From Spirochaetaceae bacterium (lineage in GTDB: Bacteria; Spirochaetota; Spirochaetia; SZUA-6; Fen-1364), in assembly GCA_003154555.1 (NCBI GenBank), contig PMDT01000108.1, positions 3,551 to 8,854 on the forward strand: a DNA stretch of 5,304 bases, in the 5' to 3' direction. A model generated the notes under the pieces. It did not search any database and had not been told where the DNA came from. It worked only from the letters and a program-made list of their open reading frames with translations. The translations under genes and the position numbers were made by a program. Shown one piece after another: positions 4,189 through 5,304 of this stretch. The stretch's first letter is position 1. Each line of letters opens with the position of its first letter.

Positions 4189-5304
4189 CTAAGCAATCAG
4201 CACGTGCGCGGGCTCGGCCTTCACCTTTTCCGAGAGTCCTGCCGCAAGCGCCTCGTCTATCCTCTCAACAAGGACAAATGTCATCTTGCTGCGCACGTCG
4301 GCGGGAACGTCATCCAGATCCCGCTCGTTGCGCTTGGGGAGTATCACTGTCGTAAGCCCCGCACGGTGGGCAGCGAGCACCTTCATCTTCACGCCACCGA
4401 TGGGAAGGACCCTGCCGCGAAGCGTCGCTTCTCCCGTCATGCCGACGTTGCCGCGCACTGGCCGACCCGTGAAGAGGCTCGCGATGGCCATTGTCATTGC
4501 AACACCCGCCGAAGGCCCATCCTTGGGCGTGGCGCCCGCGGGCACATGCACATGGACGTCTGTCTGCGCGAACGCTTCGGGGTCGATGCCGAGCTCCGCG
4601 GCCTTGGACCTGACAAAGCTGTAGGCGATCCTCGCGCTCTCTTTCATCACGTCGCCGAGCTGGCCCGTGAGGGTGAAGTCACCCTTGCCCTTCATTCGCG
4701 TCGCCTCGATGAAGAGGATGTCACCGCCGACCGGCGTGACGGCCAGTCCCGTGGCGATGCCGGGGATCTCGATGGTTTCCGAAGCGTCGGATTCGAACTT
4801 CTCCTTGCGCAGAAGATCGCGCACCACCTCCGGAGTGATCACCACCGCCGCAGCCGGGGCGCCCGCGTCCTGCGCGGCGATCTTCGTCACGCTCTTGCGG
4901 CAGATGGTGCCGATCTGGCGCTCGAAGTTGCGCACACCCGCCTCGCGTGTATAGTCCTGAACGATCTTGAAGAGTGCTTCCTCCGTGAAGGTGATCTCTC
5001 CCTCGTGCAGGCCATTTGCCGCGAGCTGCCGCTTCACCAGGTGCTCCTGTGCGATCTTCACTTTTTCGTACTCCGTGTACCCGTCCAGGTGGATGATCTC
5101 CATCCGGTCGCGCAGGGGAGCGGGGATCGGCTCGAGCTGGTTGGCCGTGGTCACGAACATCACGTCGGTCAGGTCGAAATCGACATTGAGGTAGTGATCG
5201 CGGAATGTGCCGTTCTGCGCCGGATCCAGCACTTCCAGGAGCGCGCTGGAGGGATCTCCCCGCCAGTCGCTTCCCACCTTGTCGATCTCGTCGAGCATGA
5301 AAAC
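4189..5304 (-). CDS. lon: ATP-dependent protease Lon, C-terminal part (5' end outside window)
   Basis: The frame is open from the right edge to a TAG at 4189-4191 and gives 371 residues, a little under half of a typical Lon of about 780-820. Lon is a cytoplasmic AAA+ Ser-Lys protease hexamer that degrades misfolded and regulatory proteins. The fragment opens in the AAA+ module at Walker B (VFMLDEID, residues 1-8). It continues with the [12 protein letters not shown] segment, sensor 1 (FVTTANQ, about 50-56), the Arg finger region (LRDRMEII) and sensor 2 (GVRNFERQI, about 123-131). The LonC protease domain starts near 180. The catalytic Ser265 is in PKDGPSAG, and the catalytic Lys308 is the second Lys of GGVKMK, 43 residues later, the same spacing as Ser679-Lys722 in E. 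coli. The only oddity is KMK where KEK is common. All catalytic parts in view are intact. The N-terminal substrate-binding domain and Walker A lie beyond the window. Transcription ends at the hairpin just downstream, so lon is separate from the lipoprotein gene. Confidence 0.97.
   Translation of the reverse strand, partial: VFMLDEIDKVGSDWRGDPSSALLEVLDPAQNGTFRDHYLNVDFDLTDVMFVTTANQLEPIPAPLRDRMEIIHLDGYTEYEKVKIAQEHLVKRQLAANGLHEGEITFTEEALFKIVQDYTREAGVRNFERQIGTICRKSVTKIAAQDAGAPAAAVVITPEVVRDLLRKEKFESDASETIEIPGIATGLAVTPVGGDILFIEATRMKGKGDFTLTGQLGDVMKESARIAYSFVRSKAAELGIDPEAFAQTDVHVHVPAGATPKDGPSAGVAMTMAIASLFTGRPVRGNVGMTGEATLRGRVLPIGGVKMKVLAAHRAGLTTVILPKRNERDLDDVPADVRSKMTFVLVERIDEALAAGLSEKVKAEPAHVLIA

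Noticed and set aside
4065..4196. 44-residue N-terminal extension of the lipoprotein frame
   Set aside because: It would cross the lon terminator and bury the signal peptide. The AGGAG before 4064 marks the true start.

Overview
This is a GC-rich bacterial window (roughly 60% G+C by eye) with ordinary chromosomal gene content. It holds two partial genes at the edges, four complete protein genes and one tRNA gene. All genes except the leftmost are on the minus strand. The sequence does not fix a phylum. The small lipoprotein has a clear lipobox and no Asp at +2, which fits outer-membrane sorting if the host is Gram-negative. The dCTP deaminase looks more like the Bacillus halodurans type than the E. 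coli type. No transposase, integrase, CRISPR array, phage gene or recognisable defence system is present.

Reading the minus strand from right to left: the C-terminal part of the ATP-dependent protease Lon (4189-5304) ends at a GC-rich hairpin followed by a short T-run (4131-4173). A 60-residue lipoprotein gene (3882-4064) follows and ends at a perfect 16-bp hairpin (3810-3849). Immediately after that hairpin is a good sigma70-type promoter (TTGACC, 18 bp, TATAGT; 3776-3805). It drives a tRNA-Ala gene with anticodon CGC (3671-3743). Only 8 bases after the tRNA 3' end comes the start codon of a nicotinate phosphoribosyltransferase gene (2223-3662). That gene overlaps the dCTP deaminase gene (1681-2226) by an ATGA junction. 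After a 90-base gap carrying two back-to-back hairpins comes a NeuB-family sialic/nonulosonic acid synthase gene (496-1590). The plus-strand gene at the left edge (2-487) is the C-terminal part of an Ldh_2-type malate/lactate dehydrogenase family enzyme. It converges on the neuB-like gene with only 8 bases between the stop codons.

The likely transcription unit is promoter - tRNA-Ala - nicotinate phosphoribosyltransferase - dCTP deaminase, possibly reading on into the neuB-like gene. The first two proteins supply NAD (from nicotinate) and dUMP (for thymidylate). The third makes a nine-carbon sugar acid for surface glycans. I infer no shared pathway; the grouping looks like a compact housekeeping operon.

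The most interesting points are structural. The nicotinate phosphoribosyltransferase mRNA would become almost leaderless once the tRNA is excised. The NeuB-like enzyme departs from the usual motif near its active site. The dCTP deaminase carries the signature of the dUMP-forming bifunctional group. I found no convincing new biological system.
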